DNA of 64,000 nt from an uncultured Bacteroidales bacterium (GTDB lineage Bacteria; Bacteroidota; Bacteroidia; Bacteroidales; WCHB1-69). Of the stretch, positions 22,615 to 31,316 are shown one piece after another. Numbering within the stretch: the first letter of the stretch is position 1; every line of letters begins with the position of its first letter. The translations under genes and the position numbers were made by a program. Below the pieces are notes generated by a model, which saw nothing but the letters and a program-made list of their open reading frames with translations, searched no databases and had not been told where the DNA came from. The DNA is taken from the NCBI GenBank assembly GCA_947169105.1, contig CAMVOL010000003.1, positions 1 through 64,000 on the forward strand, in the 5' to 3' direction.

Positions 22615-22653
22615 AGTTATAGATTTTTGGTTTTACATATCGGAATGAGGGCG

Positions 22654-22661
22654 CAAAGATA
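22654..22661 (-). promoter_or_regulatory. Candidate promoter of pepD
   Basis: The minus strand reads TATCTTTG (TAnnTTTG) 40 bases before the pepD ATG, with TTGA about 21 bases further upstream as a weak -33 box. Confidence 0.55.
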
Positions 22662-22698
22662 CGATATAGTTTGTAATGTTCATCAAGTTTATGAAGTT

Positions 22699-22724
22699 AA
22701 AAAAATCCGCAAGAACTTGCGGAT
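22699..22724 (-). terminator. Intrinsic terminator after the DUF2442-AlaX gene
   Basis: On the minus strand ATCCGCAAG/CTTGCGGAT forms a hairpin (8-bp stem with a GTTC tetraloop) followed by seven T. It lies 53 bases beyond the fusion gene stop and closes the topA-to-AlaX transcription unit. Confidence 0.8.
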
Positions 22725-22777
22725 GAAAAATGAGGTACAATGAATCCAAAAACTGTATTAGGAAGGGAGGAAGAACA

Positions 22778-23536
22778 TCATTCCGCCACCTTATACACGA
22801 TACGGAAGCTGCCGTCGTTGAAGCTGGTGCTGGTGATGCGGAAGTTTCCGATTTCTGCCGTCGAGGCCACGTGCGTGCCCAAACAGGCGCAGATGTCGTA
22901 GTCGCCAATGCGGACGATACGGATGGTATCACTGGCATTTTCGGGCAGTTTGTTCAGTTTCACCCCTTCCGGAATGTGGTCACGGGTGACGAACTCGTAG
23001 GTGACGGGCAGGTCGGCGGCAATCAGCTCGTTGATGCGGCGTTCCACCTCCGCCACCTCATCGGCGGTCAGCGGACGGTCCAGCTGGAAGTTTATCTTGC
23101 TCTTCTTCCGTTCAATGTGGCTGTTGCGGCTGCGCTCGCACCCGAACATCCGGCCCATCGTCTGATTTAAAAGATGCTCGGCGGTGTGCGCGGGAGGAAA
23201 CTCCTCTTTGTTGTGGGCATTCAATACGGGAGCCGATTCTGCACTTTTTGTAGTAGCCTGATATTCCGCCTGCGGTTCGGCAACCTTATTTTCCATTTTT
23301 TCATATTCAAAAAGAAATTCTGGAGCAAAATCCGCTCCGTTTTTCCATTCTATCGTATTGAATTTTATGGAAAAATCCTTGAAATTAGAAATATCTTTTA
23401 ATGGTTCGTAAATCTCACCATCCAATAAGTCATAAAAATCAATAACCTTGGTCCTTCCATTATTGAACCACAATTTAATCCTGTAACCGTCTAAATATTC
23501 GGCTTTTATGATTTCCAAAAATAGAGAATCTTTCAT
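22778..23536 (-). CDS. Fusion of DUF2442 and AlaX-like alanyl-tRNA editing domain
   Basis: A 252-residue protein with two parts. Residues 1-80 fit DUF2442: LWFNNGRTKVIDFYDLLDG and IEWKNGADFAPEFLFEYEK, which is the usual end of that family. Residues 81-252 fit a stand-alone AlaX-type editing domain (tRNA synthetase second additional domain), with zinc ligands HTAEH (His117, His121) and CLGTHV (Cys218, His222), which hydrolyses mischarged tRNA-Ala. The junction reads EYEK-MENK and Met81 (ATG at 23296) looks like the old start of a separate gene, so translation from Met81 is also possible. The upstream neighbour is a DUF4160 gene, the usual partner of DUF2442. DUF2442 function is not established. 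Confidence 0.85.
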   Translation of the reverse strand: MKDSLFLEIIKAEYLDGYRIKLWFNNGRTKVIDFYDLLDGEIYEPLKDISNFKDFSIKFNTIEWKNGADFAPEFLFEYEKMENKVAEPQAEYQATTKSAESAPVLNAHNKEEFPPAHTAEHLLNQTMGRMFGCERSRNSHIERKKSKINFQLDRPLTADEVAEVERRINELIAADLPVTYEFVTRDHIPEGVKLNKLPENASDTIRIVRIGDYDICACLGTHVASTAEIGNFRITSTSFNDGSFRIVYKVAE

Positions 23537-23541
23537 TACTG

Positions 23542-23798
23542 TTAAATTAATGGTTCTATTTTATCAAGAGTTTTCTTTGATTGTGCCTTTTCCCAATTTT
23601 TCATCAGTTCTTCACGATGAAGTTCAAGCCATTCCAAAATCATACGTAGAGCCCTTGCTGGCATTTCCCCTTTTACAATGCCATTTTGAATCGTGACTAT
23701 AATTTTGTATTCATTATACCACGCATGAAAATGAGGCGGCTGATGGTCAGAATAATTCATTAAAATGATTATCCAAAGAAATTAGAAATCTGCGGCAT
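23542..23798 (-). pseudogene. DUF4160 gene with a single-base frameshift near its start
   Basis: The frame 23542-23760 encodes 72 residues starting MNYSDHQPPHFHAWYNEYK and continuing MPARALRMILEWLELH, which fit DUF4160. Family members start with about 13 further residues. These are present upstream but out of frame: the ATG at 23798 gives MPQISNFFG and then a stop (TAA), while the shifted frame gives IIIL directly before MNYSDH. Joining them as MPQISNFFG-IIIL-MNYSDH needs one extra base at about 23773, so one base appears to have been lost. The 72-residue form could still be made from ATG 23760. It is followed after 5 bases by the DUF2442 fusion. Function is unknown. Confidence 0.75.
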
Positions 23799-23819
23799 GG
23801 CGTTTTTATTGTTTTTAAA

Positions 23820-26009
23820 TTACAGATTCTTCAGCAGGAAGTCGGTGAGCTTGGTGTAAAGCTGGTAGCGGGTGTTTCCGCCGTAGATGAAATGGTTCTT
23901 GTTGGGATAGAAGAACTGTTCATACTGCTTCTCCGCCTTGTTCAGCTGCGTCACGAGGTCCATTGCGTTCTGGAAGTGGACGTTGTCGTCGGCAGTGCCG
24001 TGAACCAGCAAGTAAGCCCCCTGCAAGTCCTTTGCGGAGAAACAGGGCGCATTGTCGTCGTAACCCTCCGGATTATCCTGAGGTTTCTGCAAGAAACGCT
24101 CGGTATAGATGTTGTCGTAATAGCGCCAGTTGGTCACTGGGGCCACCGACATCGCCATCTTGAACACACCCTTGCCCTTGAACATCGCCAAGCTGGAAAG
24201 GTAGCCGCCAAAGCTCCAACCCCAAATGCCCACACGGTCGCCGTCCACATAGGGCAGCGTCTTCAAATAGTTGGCCGTGGCTATCTGGTCAATCGCTTCG
24301 TATTTACCCATCTGCTTGTAAATCACCTTCTTGAAAGCATCGCCACGACTGGCCGTTCCGCGACCATCGACACAGACCACAATGTAGCCCTTCTGCGCCA
24401 GCATCTGATACCACGCATGGTCGTTGCTGCGGAAATAGGAGTTCGTCACCTCCTGCGAGCCGGGACCGCCATACACGTACATCAGAACAGGGTACTTTTT
24501 ACCCGAATTCATATTAAAATCCGCCGGTTTGATCATCCAACCGTTCAACGATATTCCCTCGTCTGTAGTAAACGTAAAATGTTCCTTTTTCGCAAAACCA
24601 TATTCGGAGATTCTCTCCTTGAATTTTGCATTGTCTTCAATCGTACGCAACTTCTTGCCGATGTTGTTGTGCAATGTATAAATCGGCGGCGTATTGGAAT
24701 TGGAGTACATGTTGCAATAGTAATGGGCGTTGCTGTTGAAAGTGGGCGTATTCCAGCCCGTGCCGTCAGTCAGCATCCGCTTCTTTTTCCCATCAAAATT
24801 GATGCTGTACAAATCCTGATTCAGCACTTCCGACTCATTGGAAAGATAGTAGATGGTCTTTTTCGGAAAGTCGATGGCCGCAATCTGCTTCACCTCGAAC
24901 TCGCCGCTCGTCAGCTGCACCGGCTCTTTGCCAAATTCCGCCTTGTAAATATGGTTGAAACCGTCCCTTTCAGAGGTGAAAATCACCGTATTGTTGTCTT
25001 CCAAGAAATAGTAGTCATCGGTGATTTCCAGCCACCACTGGTTTTCGTCAGTCAGCACCACATCCTTTGCACCTGTTTGGGTGTTGCAGCGGTAAAACTC
25101 CAATTTGTTCTGCAAACGGTTGAGTTTCAGCACCATCAAATCCACAGAATTGGCAAGCCAGTAAATGCGCGGAAAGTAACAATCCTCGCGCGGAAAATCT
25201 ATTTTGCTGGATTTTCCTGATTGTAAATCATATACATAAATTTCAACGATGGAATTGTCCTCCCCTGCCTTCGGATATTTGTATTTGTATTCCTCCGGAT
25301 AGAGCTCGCCCCATATCGTCATGGTGAATTCTTTCACGCGGCTTTCGTCGAAACGAAGGTAGGCAATCTTGCTGCCGTCCGGCGACCAGCAGAAGTATTT
25401 TGCCATACTCAATTCTTCCTCATACACCCAGTCGGCCAGACCGTTACGGATATTGTTTTCCTTCCCGTCAGTGGTAATCTGGTACTCTTTTTGGGTAGCC
25501 AAATCCATATAGTAAAGATTCAGGTCGCGGATGAAGGCCACTTTGGTGCCGTCTGCGGAAAAGTCGGCGAAGATCTGTTTCCCTTTCTCCTTGTCAGCTA
25601 CGGGAATAACGCTATTTTTTTGTAAATCATACACATAGTAATAAGCACTGGAAGAACGGCGGTAGATGGACTCCTCATCAAAAGCCAAAAGCAGTTTGGC
25701 GCAGGAAGCGTCAAATTCGTAGCCGCTAAGCTCGCCAAGGCTCAATTTTCCACCAGACGCATTTTGCAAAGCTTCCGCTGTCAGAATGTCGCCCACCGCA
25801 TCACCCGTCTCGAAACTGTGCTTGGTGATGGCCGTCTTGCTCATAACAGAATAGTAGTCGCTGTTTGGCATCGACGCAAAACCCGGCACTGACTTCGGAT
25901 AAAACATATACTTTTTCCAAATGTCCTCCACGGTGATTTGCTTTTGGGCAAAAGCCATTGCCACAAGACAAAAAAAGAAGATTGAAATTACTATCTGTTT
26001 GATTTTCAT
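23820..26009 (-). CDS. Dipeptidyl peptidase IV family serine peptidase (S9B)
   Basis: A 729-residue exported peptidase with a signal peptide (about 1-21, ending AMAFA). The N-terminal beta-propeller contains the family segments LADWVYEEELSM and CWSPDGSKIAYLRFDE with the double Glu that binds the substrate amino terminus. The alpha/beta-hydrolase domain has the catalytic triad Ser599 (GWSFGG), Asp674 (HGTADDNVHF) and His706 (NKNHF). It cleaves Xaa-Pro dipeptides from peptide N-termini in the periplasm or at the surface. It lies 23 bases after topA on the same strand. Confidence 0.95.
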   Translation of the reverse strand: MKIKQIVISIFFFCLVAMAFAQKQITVEDIWKKYMFYPKSVPGFASMPNSDYYSVMSKTAITKHSFETGDAVGDILTAEALQNASGGKLSLGELSGYEFDASCAKLLLAFDEESIYRRSSSAYYYVYDLQKNSVIPVADKEKGKQIFADFSADGTKVAFIRDLNLYYMDLATQKEYQITTDGKENNIRNGLADWVYEEELSMAKYFCWSPDGSKIAYLRFDESRVKEFTMTIWGELYPEEYKYKYPKAGEDNSIVEIYVYDLQSGKSSKIDFPREDCYFPRIYWLANSVDLMVLKLNRLQNKLEFYRCNTQTGAKDVVLTDENQWWLEITDDYYFLEDNNTVIFTSERDGFNHIYKAEFGKEPVQLTSGEFEVKQIAAIDFPKKTIYYLSNESEVLNQDLYSINFDGKKKRMLTDGTGWNTPTFNSNAHYYCNMYSNSNTPPIYTLHNNIGKKLRTIEDNAKFKERISEYGFAKKEHFTFTTDEGISLNGWMIKPADFNMNSGKKYPVLMYVYGGPGSQEVTNSYFRSNDHAWYQMLAQKGYIVVCVDGRGTASRGDAFKKVIYKQMGKYEAIDQIATANYLKTLPYVDGDRVGIWGWSFGGYLSSLAMFKGKGVFKMAMSVAPVTNWRYYDNIYTERFLQKPQDNPEGYDDNAPCFSAKDLQGAYLLVHGTADDNVHFQNAMDLVTQLNKAEKQYEQFFYPNKNHFIYGGNTRYQLYTKLTDFLLKNL

Positions 26010-26032
26010 ATTTATATATTTTTCAAAATAAA

Positions 26033-28519
26033 CTATTTGGCCGCTTTCTTATAGGTTTTCCGTTTGGCCGTCGGAGCAGTATTAGCCACGATTTGCAAGC
26101 AATCCTCCAAAGTGAGGTTTTCCGCAACCGTCCCTTTCGGAATCTTGAAGTTGTCGGTTCCGTTGGTGATATAGGCACCGTAACGGCCGTTCATCACTTT
26201 CAAATCCGGATTTTCGGGGAAACTGACAAGCACATTCTTCGTCTTTGAGTTCTGGATAATCTCAATGGCCTGTTCCAGCGTCATGTCGGCAATCATCGTG
26301 CCTTTCTCCAAGGTATAGTTCTTGTCGTCATATTTGAGGTAGGGGCCGAAACGTCCGACGGCGGCCGTGATGACCTTGCCTTCCAGCTCACCCAGTTCGC
26401 GCGGTGCCCGCTCCACATCCTGGCGGCGTTTCTGCTCAATCAGTTCCACGCAGCGCTCGTAGGATATTTCCGTCGGTTCCTCCGTCTTGGGCACGGAGAC
26501 ATACTTGCCGTCAAATTTGATGTACGCACCGAAACGTCCGAGGCCCACCGTAATGTCCTTGTCCTCATACTGTCCCACCGTGCGGGGAAGTTTGAACAGG
26601 TCCAACGCCTCCTCAAGGGTGATGCTCTCAATCGACTGCCCCGGTTTCAGACGGGCGTAACGGGGTTTCTTGTCCTCGTAGTTCTCCCCTATCTGCACCA
26701 TCGGGCCCCACTTGCCCAATTTGGCATACACGTTCTCGTTGGTCTTCGGATCCTGCCCTAGCATACGCTCACCATTGGCCTTCGTGGAATAAGTGATCGC
26801 TTTTTCGATGGATTCATGGAAATTGTTATAGAACGAACGGAGCATCTCTTGCCACTGGATACGGCCTTCGGCAATCTCGTCGAACTCCTTCTCCACCTTG
26901 GCGGTGAAGCTGTAGTCCATAATTGAGTCGAAGTTGTCCTGCAGGTACTCGTTCACCACCAGACCGATGTCCGTAGGAACGATTTTGTCCTTTTCATAAC
27001 CGAACTTCTCCTTCTTGACCTCTTCCTTGATGTTGTTCTTGCTCAGAACCAGCTGGATATATTCTCGTTCTTCGCCCTGACGGTTCACTTTTTCCACATA
27101 CTCCCTTTTGAGAATGGTGGAGATGGTGGGCGCGTAGGTGGAAGGACGTCCGATCCCCAACTCTTCCAGCTTCTTGACGAGGCTGGCCTCGGTATAGCGC
27201 GCGGGGGGTTGGGCAAACTTCTGGACTGCCTTAATTTCTTTGGCGGTCAGCTCGTTTCCCGCCTTGACGGGCGGAAGCCAACCTTTCACCTCCTCGTCCT
27301 CTTCGTCATGGGATTCGGTATAAACTTTCAAAAATCCTTGGAAAAGGACCACTTCACCCGTAGCCACGAACTTTTCACTGCGGCCCGTAACGGGAACTTT
27401 GATAGTGGTTTTTTCGATTTTTGCGTCACTCATTTGGGAAGCGAGGGTGCGTTTCCAGATCAGTTCGTACAGGCGTTTGGCGAAGGTGTCGCCCGGCACC
27501 GTATGGTTGGCCATGGAAGTGGGGCGGATGGCTTCGTGCGCCTCCTGTGCCCCAAGGCTCTTGGTGGTGTATTTGCGGGTTTTTGAATACTCCTCGCCGT
27601 ACAAATTGACGATTTCCTCCTTGGCTGCGGCCAACGCGAACGACGAAAGGTTCACGGAGTCGGTACGCATGTAAGTGATGTAACCGGCTTCGTACAGTTG
27701 CTGGGCAATGATCATCGTCTTACTGACGGAGAACCCCAGCTTACGGGCGGCCTCCTGCTGAAGGGTGGAAGTGGTGAACGGCGGTGCCGGACTCTTCTTG
27801 GTCGGCGATTTCTCCACCGCATCTACCACAAAAGTGATATCTTTGCAATGTTCCAAAAAATCGTAAGCGGCTTCTTTCGTATCGAAACGGGTGTTCAGTT
27901 CGGCGTCGAAAGTCTGTCCGTCGGCCACAAACTGTGCCACTACGCGGTAGGCGGAGGTGGTCTTGAACTGGTTGATGGCCCGTTCGCGCTCCACGATGAG
28001 CTTCACCGCCACCGACTGCACACGGCCGGCGGAAAGTTTCGGGCGTACCTTTCTCCATAAGATAGGCGAGAGCTCGAAGCCCACCAGACGGTCGAGGATA
28101 CGGCGGGCTTGCTGGGCATTCACCAAATCAATGTCGAGCGTGCGGGGGGCGGCCAACGCATTGTCAATGGCTGCCTTCGTAATCTCGTGAAAAACAATTC
28201 TTTTTGTCTTATCTTCAGGAATGTTGGCCGCCTCCATCAGATGCCACGAAATGGCCTCTCCCTCACGGTCATCATCGGTTGCCAGCCACACCACGTCACT
28301 ATCGTTCACCAATTTCTTGATATCGGTGATAAGTTTCTTCTTGTCTGACAGAATTTCGTACTGCGGAAGAAAATTTTTGCTCACATCAATGCCCAGGTCT
28401 TTCATGGGCAAATCACGCACATGACCCTTGCTGGAGATAACCGTATAGTCCTTACCTATAAATTTTTGGATGGTTTTCGCCTTCGCCGGAGACTCAACAA
28501 TAATCAGGTTCTTACTCAT
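26033..28519 (-). CDS. topA: DNA topoisomerase I
   Basis: An 828-residue type IA topoisomerase that relaxes negative supercoils. The TOPRIM domain starts LIIVESPAKAKTIQKFIG (catalytic Glu9) and has WLATDDDREGEAISWHL. The active-site tyrosine is Tyr283 in TYMRTDS. The C-terminus carries several short repeats of the GRFGxYLKYD type in place of the Cys4 zinc ribbons of E. coli, as usual for Bacteroidetes, and ends in a basic tail (KRKTYKKAAK). It heads the run topA - DPP IV - DUF4160 - DUF2442/AlaX. Confidence 0.97.
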   Translation of the reverse strand: MSKNLIIVESPAKAKTIQKFIGKDYTVISSKGHVRDLPMKDLGIDVSKNFLPQYEILSDKKKLITDIKKLVNDSDVVWLATDDDREGEAISWHLMEAANIPEDKTKRIVFHEITKAAIDNALAAPRTLDIDLVNAQQARRILDRLVGFELSPILWRKVRPKLSAGRVQSVAVKLIVERERAINQFKTTSAYRVVAQFVADGQTFDAELNTRFDTKEAAYDFLEHCKDITFVVDAVEKSPTKKSPAPPFTTSTLQQEAARKLGFSVSKTMIIAQQLYEAGYITYMRTDSVNLSSFALAAAKEEIVNLYGEEYSKTRKYTTKSLGAQEAHEAIRPTSMANHTVPGDTFAKRLYELIWKRTLASQMSDAKIEKTTIKVPVTGRSEKFVATGEVVLFQGFLKVYTESHDEEDEEVKGWLPPVKAGNELTAKEIKAVQKFAQPPARYTEASLVKKLEELGIGRPSTYAPTISTILKREYVEKVNRQGEEREYIQLVLSKNNIKEEVKKEKFGYEKDKIVPTDIGLVVNEYLQDNFDSIMDYSFTAKVEKEFDEIAEGRIQWQEMLRSFYNNFHESIEKAITYSTKANGERMLGQDPKTNENVYAKLGKWGPMVQIGENYEDKKPRYARLKPGQSIESITLEEALDLFKLPRTVGQYEDKDITVGLGRFGAYIKFDGKYVSVPKTEEPTEISYERCVELIEQKRRQDVERAPRELGELEGKVITAAVGRFGPYLKYDDKNYTLEKGTMIADMTLEQAIEIIQNSKTKNVLVSFPENPDLKVMNGRYGAYITNGTDNFKIPKGTVAENLTLEDCLQIVANTAPTAKRKTYKKAAK

Positions 28520-28547
28520 ATATAATACATATTAATTTATGGGGCGG

Positions 28548-28555
28548 CAAAATTA
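28548..28555 (-). promoter_or_regulatory. Candidate -7 box of topA
   Basis: The minus strand reads TAATTTTG (TAnnTTTG), 29 bases before the topA ATG. No clear -33 TTTG is at the right distance. Confidence 0.45.
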
Positions 28556-28610
28556 CATTTTTTTCAAAACATAAAATGCCACCCCCAATTGATTTTGGAA
28601 GAAATAATTT

Positions 28611-29327
28611 TTATTTGCTGGGAAGTTTGAAAGCGAATTCTGTACCTCCTGAGGAGAGGTTGGAAAATTCAAGGGCAGAGCCGTTGTGCCGCAGCTGCGA
28701 GTCGCAAAGCAGCAATCCCAGACCGGTTCCGCTCTCGCCGTTGGTGCCGGGCGTAGTATAATAGTGGTTGTTTTTCAAAAGGTCGGCAATCCGAGCCTCG
28801 TCAATTCCGATACCGTTGTCACGGATACAGATTCTCACCTCCTCATCCGAAATCTCCGCATCTATATCAATTTTACCCCCTTTTGGCGTGAATTTGACTG
28901 CATTTCCGACAATATTGGTAATTACAGACAGTATGGAATCTTTATCCGCAAAAACCGTCAAATCACGCGGCACATGGTTGTGGATGGCAATGTTTTTGGT
29001 CTCCGCATTTTCTTCCAGAATGTCAAGGGCTTCGCACAACAGAAAATCCAGCTTGAAACTTTCAAAGTGATAATTTCCCTTATTTGCCCGATCCTTACAT
29101 ATCCCCACCATTTTGTTCAAGGCATCCATCATCGTATTACAACTGGTATTCAGCTGTTTAAGTAAATTCTGCCTTTTTTCTTCGCTCAAAGTCGGCATCA
29201 TCAACAGTTCCGAACGTGATACAATCGGAACCATCAGATTCTTCAAATCGTGTACAATCGAAGCGATAAAACTGTCTTGGAAGTCATCCGCACGGTTGGA
29301 CGCGGACTCGTCATTTTTTACAACCAT
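28611..29327 (-). CDS. Soluble histidine-kinase-like protein without sensor domain
   Basis: A 238-residue protein made only of a kinase core. The HisKA helix has SIVHDLKN with the presumed phospho-His26. The HATPase_c domain has the N box NIVGNAVKFTPKGG, G1 IRDNGIGI and G2 GTGLGLLLC. There is no signal peptide, membrane helix, PAS, GAF or receiver domain, and no response regulator nearby. It could be a kinase or phosphatase working with a partner sensor protein. It has its own upstream -7 box, and topA follows 91 bases downstream. Confidence 0.85.
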   Translation of the reverse strand: MVVKNDESASNRADDFQDSFIASIVHDLKNLMVPIVSRSELLMMPTLSEEKRQNLLKQLNTSCNTMMDALNKMVGICKDRANKGNYHFESFKLDFLLCEALDILEENAETKNIAIHNHVPRDLTVFADKDSILSVITNIVGNAVKFTPKGGKIDIDAEISDEEVRICIRDNGIGIDEARIADLLKNNHYYTTPGTNGESGTGLGLLLCDSQLRHNGSALEFSNLSSGGTEFAFKLPSK

Positions 29328-29349
29328 TGCATAGTGATTTTAGGAGTTG

Positions 29350-29357
29350 CAAAAATA
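29350..29357 (-). promoter_or_regulatory. Candidate -7 box of the kinase-like gene
   Basis: The minus strand reads TATTTTTG (TAnnTTTG), 22 bases before the ATG at 29327 and directly after the terminator of the upstream gene. The region upstream is T-rich without an exact TTTG. Confidence 0.45.
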
Positions 29358-29371
29358 CACAAAATATCAAT

Positions 29372-29406
29372 AAAAAAGGCCAGTTGAGGAATTTTCAACT
29401 GACCTT
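29372..29406 (-). terminator. Intrinsic terminator of the OmpA-like gene
   Basis: On the minus strand bases 29406-29395 pair with 29387-29376 (12 positions, one mismatch) around a 7-base loop, followed by six T. It lies 20 bases beyond the OmpA-like stop codon and should end the transcript of that gene and perhaps of the giant gene upstream. Confidence 0.8.
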
Positions 29407-29426
29407 TGTTTTGGTGATAAGGATGA

Positions 29427-30983
29427 CTATCTCGCAACCTTGATGCTGATGATAGCAGCGCGGTGTTCCTCTAATGCCGGATCAGTGATGTTATTGGCAT
29501 TTTCGGGATCGGAGCTGGTGTAGGTGTGAAGCTCCAACTGCGCCGGATCAACACCCTTCTCTTCCACAAAGAGTCTCTTGATGCTTTCGGCTCTTCTCTG
29601 GGCGAGGTCACGGTTGTGCTCTTCCGGTCCGAGCTTGCAGGTATAACCCTCAATGACAAGGATGAATTTCTTGTTGGATTTCAACTTCTTGGCAGCTTTG
29701 TCAATATAGTCGCCACTTTCGTTGATCTTCGGCACATCTTTGTCAAGGTCGAAGAGAATCTTGATCTTTTCGAGATCATCGGCCAAATCCGACATTTCTT
29801 TCTTTTCTTTCGGAGTGAGTTTTTCACCGCTTTCCGTTGTTTCAGGACAAACCGGAACAATGTAGATGTATTCCGTGTGTTTGTCGCAAGCGTTGCAGGT
29901 GTCTTCCAGATACTTCTCGGCGGCTTCTGTCATCTTACGGTAGAACTTCTTACGTGCGGATTCCTCTACCTGTCCGCAAGGTTTGATGTGGATACCCACT
30001 TTCACACCCACTTGGAGGTAGTGCCACTTGAAGTTGCCGATAACGTCTTGGCGGTCAATGTTGGTCTTGCCCGCTTCGGCGATATAACCGCGGTCCAAAG
30101 TCTCAAAAATATTGGAACCCATGATACCATTGTACTGGATTTGTCCATTATCGTCATACTCCATCAGGTTATGCTTGTTTTCTCCTTTGGGGAGAATATT
30201 CAAGAATCCGTAGGAGGCGAAAAGACCGACGTATGCATCCACTTTGTTGTTGATGGTGAAAACGCCGCCGAAGTCAGCTTGAAGGTCAATGGAACATCTG
30301 AGTTTGGTGGAATGGCTGCCACCGTCAACTTCTGCCGTATAGTAACCATGGTTCGGCATATCGTGATAAAGGACATTGTAGTATTCGTCCCAACCCATAT
30401 AGGTGATGATTCCATCCGTGAGACGGCTACGGTTCATGATTGGGAAATAACCTTTCACACCCAATTGCGCATAGATACCATTGCGTCCATCGAATTTCTT
30501 CTCGAACTGTGCCGTGAGAGGAACTTCGATAGCCCAAACGACCTGCCTTTCCATAAGATTTTTCGTCTCAAAGAGCAAATCCACATTGGTATTATGAATG
30601 GATGCTTGGTTGTAATCTGCCGGATCTTGCGAGTCAACCACAACACCGTGAATGTTCATATTGGCACAGGCGGAGAACTTGTTCACGCCGACACCGATAC
30701 CAAGACCCCAGTTCTGGTTAAACATATAGGTATAACCCAGTTCCAACAAATGGACGTTCGGATGTATGTAGATACCCTTCCACACTCCATTTTTGATCCC
30801 AGGGATCCTATGGTATATATCATTGGTGAAACCTGCGCCGAAACGGATGTTCACTCGATGATGACATACGGAATCAACAACCATAGAGTCCTGCTCTGTC
30901 ACCATATTATCCTCTATTTCCTGACAATAACCGGTGGTGAAGAAAGCCAGAATAAGACCGATTAAAATTAATTGTTTTTTCAT
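29427..30983 (-). CDS. Outer membrane protein with beta-barrel-like region and OmpA-like C-terminus
   Basis: A 518-residue protein from the ATG at 30983. A longer frame reaches 31037, but the signal peptide MKKQLILIGLILAFFTTGYCQ argues for the shorter start. Residues about 35-345 are rich in alternating aromatic and polar residues (ELGYTYMFNQNWGLGIGVGV, AYVGLFASYGFLNI, YLQVGVKVGI) as expected of an outer-membrane beta-barrel. The last 125 residues have OmpA features (IKILFDLDKDVPKINESGDY, LVIEGYTCKLG, RDLAQRRAESIKRLFVEEKG), though the usual peptidoglycan-binding pattern is only loosely kept. It lies 87 bases after the giant repeat gene on the same strand and may help export, anchor or display it; that is inference. 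Confidence 0.82.
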   Translation of the reverse strand: MKKQLILIGLILAFFTTGYCQEIEDNMVTEQDSMVVDSVCHHRVNIRFGAGFTNDIYHRIPGIKNGVWKGIYIHPNVHLLELGYTYMFNQNWGLGIGVGVNKFSACANMNIHGVVVDSQDPADYNQASIHNTNVDLLFETKNLMERQVVWAIEVPLTAQFEKKFDGRNGIYAQLGVKGYFPIMNRSRLTDGIITYMGWDEYYNVLYHDMPNHGYYTAEVDGGSHSTKLRCSIDLQADFGGVFTINNKVDAYVGLFASYGFLNILPKGENKHNLMEYDDNGQIQYNGIMGSNIFETLDRGYIAEAGKTNIDRQDVIGNFKWHYLQVGVKVGIHIKPCGQVEESARKKFYRKMTEAAEKYLEDTCNACDKHTEYIYIVPVCPETTESGEKLTPKEKKEMSDLADDLEKIKILFDLDKDVPKINESGDYIDKAAKKLKSNKKFILVIEGYTCKLGPEEHNRDLAQRRAESIKRLFVEEKGVDPAQLELHTYTSSDPENANNITDPALEEHRAAIISIKVAR

Positions 30984-31033
30984 AATATCTATAATTTTTA
31001 ATTTCGTATTTAGATGTTTTGAATAATCCATAT

Positions 31034-31057
31034 CCATAGCGGCCGGAGCCGCTATGG
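31034..31057 (-). other. Hairpin between the giant gene and the OmpA-like gene
   Basis: CCATAGCGGC-CGGA-GCCGCTATGG forms a perfect 10-bp stem with a 4-base loop, 13 bases after the giant gene stop. No T-run follows on the minus strand, so it is not a standard terminator. It could protect the 3' end of the long message or set the ratio between the two proteins. Confidence 0.65.
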
Positions 31058-31070
31058 ACAGGATTGCGTG

Positions 31071-31316
31071 TTATTTCACAATGATGAATTTAACCGTCTT
31101 AATGTCGTTCGTACCGGTTACGATACGTCCGAAGTAGGTACCCTGAGCCTCGAAGCCGGAAACTCTGGTGATCACCTGCAGGTTGGTGACGTGCTGTACG
31201 AGGGCACCCTTTGCATCGAAGATGTCAAGGTATGCACCGTTCAGTTCTTCGTCAGACAGCGGGAGTTCAACCGTGATTTCCACACCGGTGTGAGCCGGGA
31301 CAGGATAGACGCGGAT
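31071..31316 (-). other. T9SS type A C-terminal sorting domain coding region
   Basis: Residues 9311-9391 of the giant protein read IRVYPVPAHTGVEITVELPL, then YLDIFDAKGALVQHVTNLQV, a Gly-rich turn and the closing VKFIIVK. The YPVP start, the (L)DI-D-GxLV strand, GTYFGRI and the basic C-terminal end fit TIGR04183-type sorting domains, which are cut off after transport and replaced by a lipopolysaccharide anchor in the studied cases. Confidence 0.88.

Noticed and set aside
22633..22938. Minus-strand open frame of 101 codons between pepD and the fusion gene
   Set aside because: It overlaps the end of the DUF2442-AlaX gene in another frame, runs through that gene's terminator and resembles no protein.
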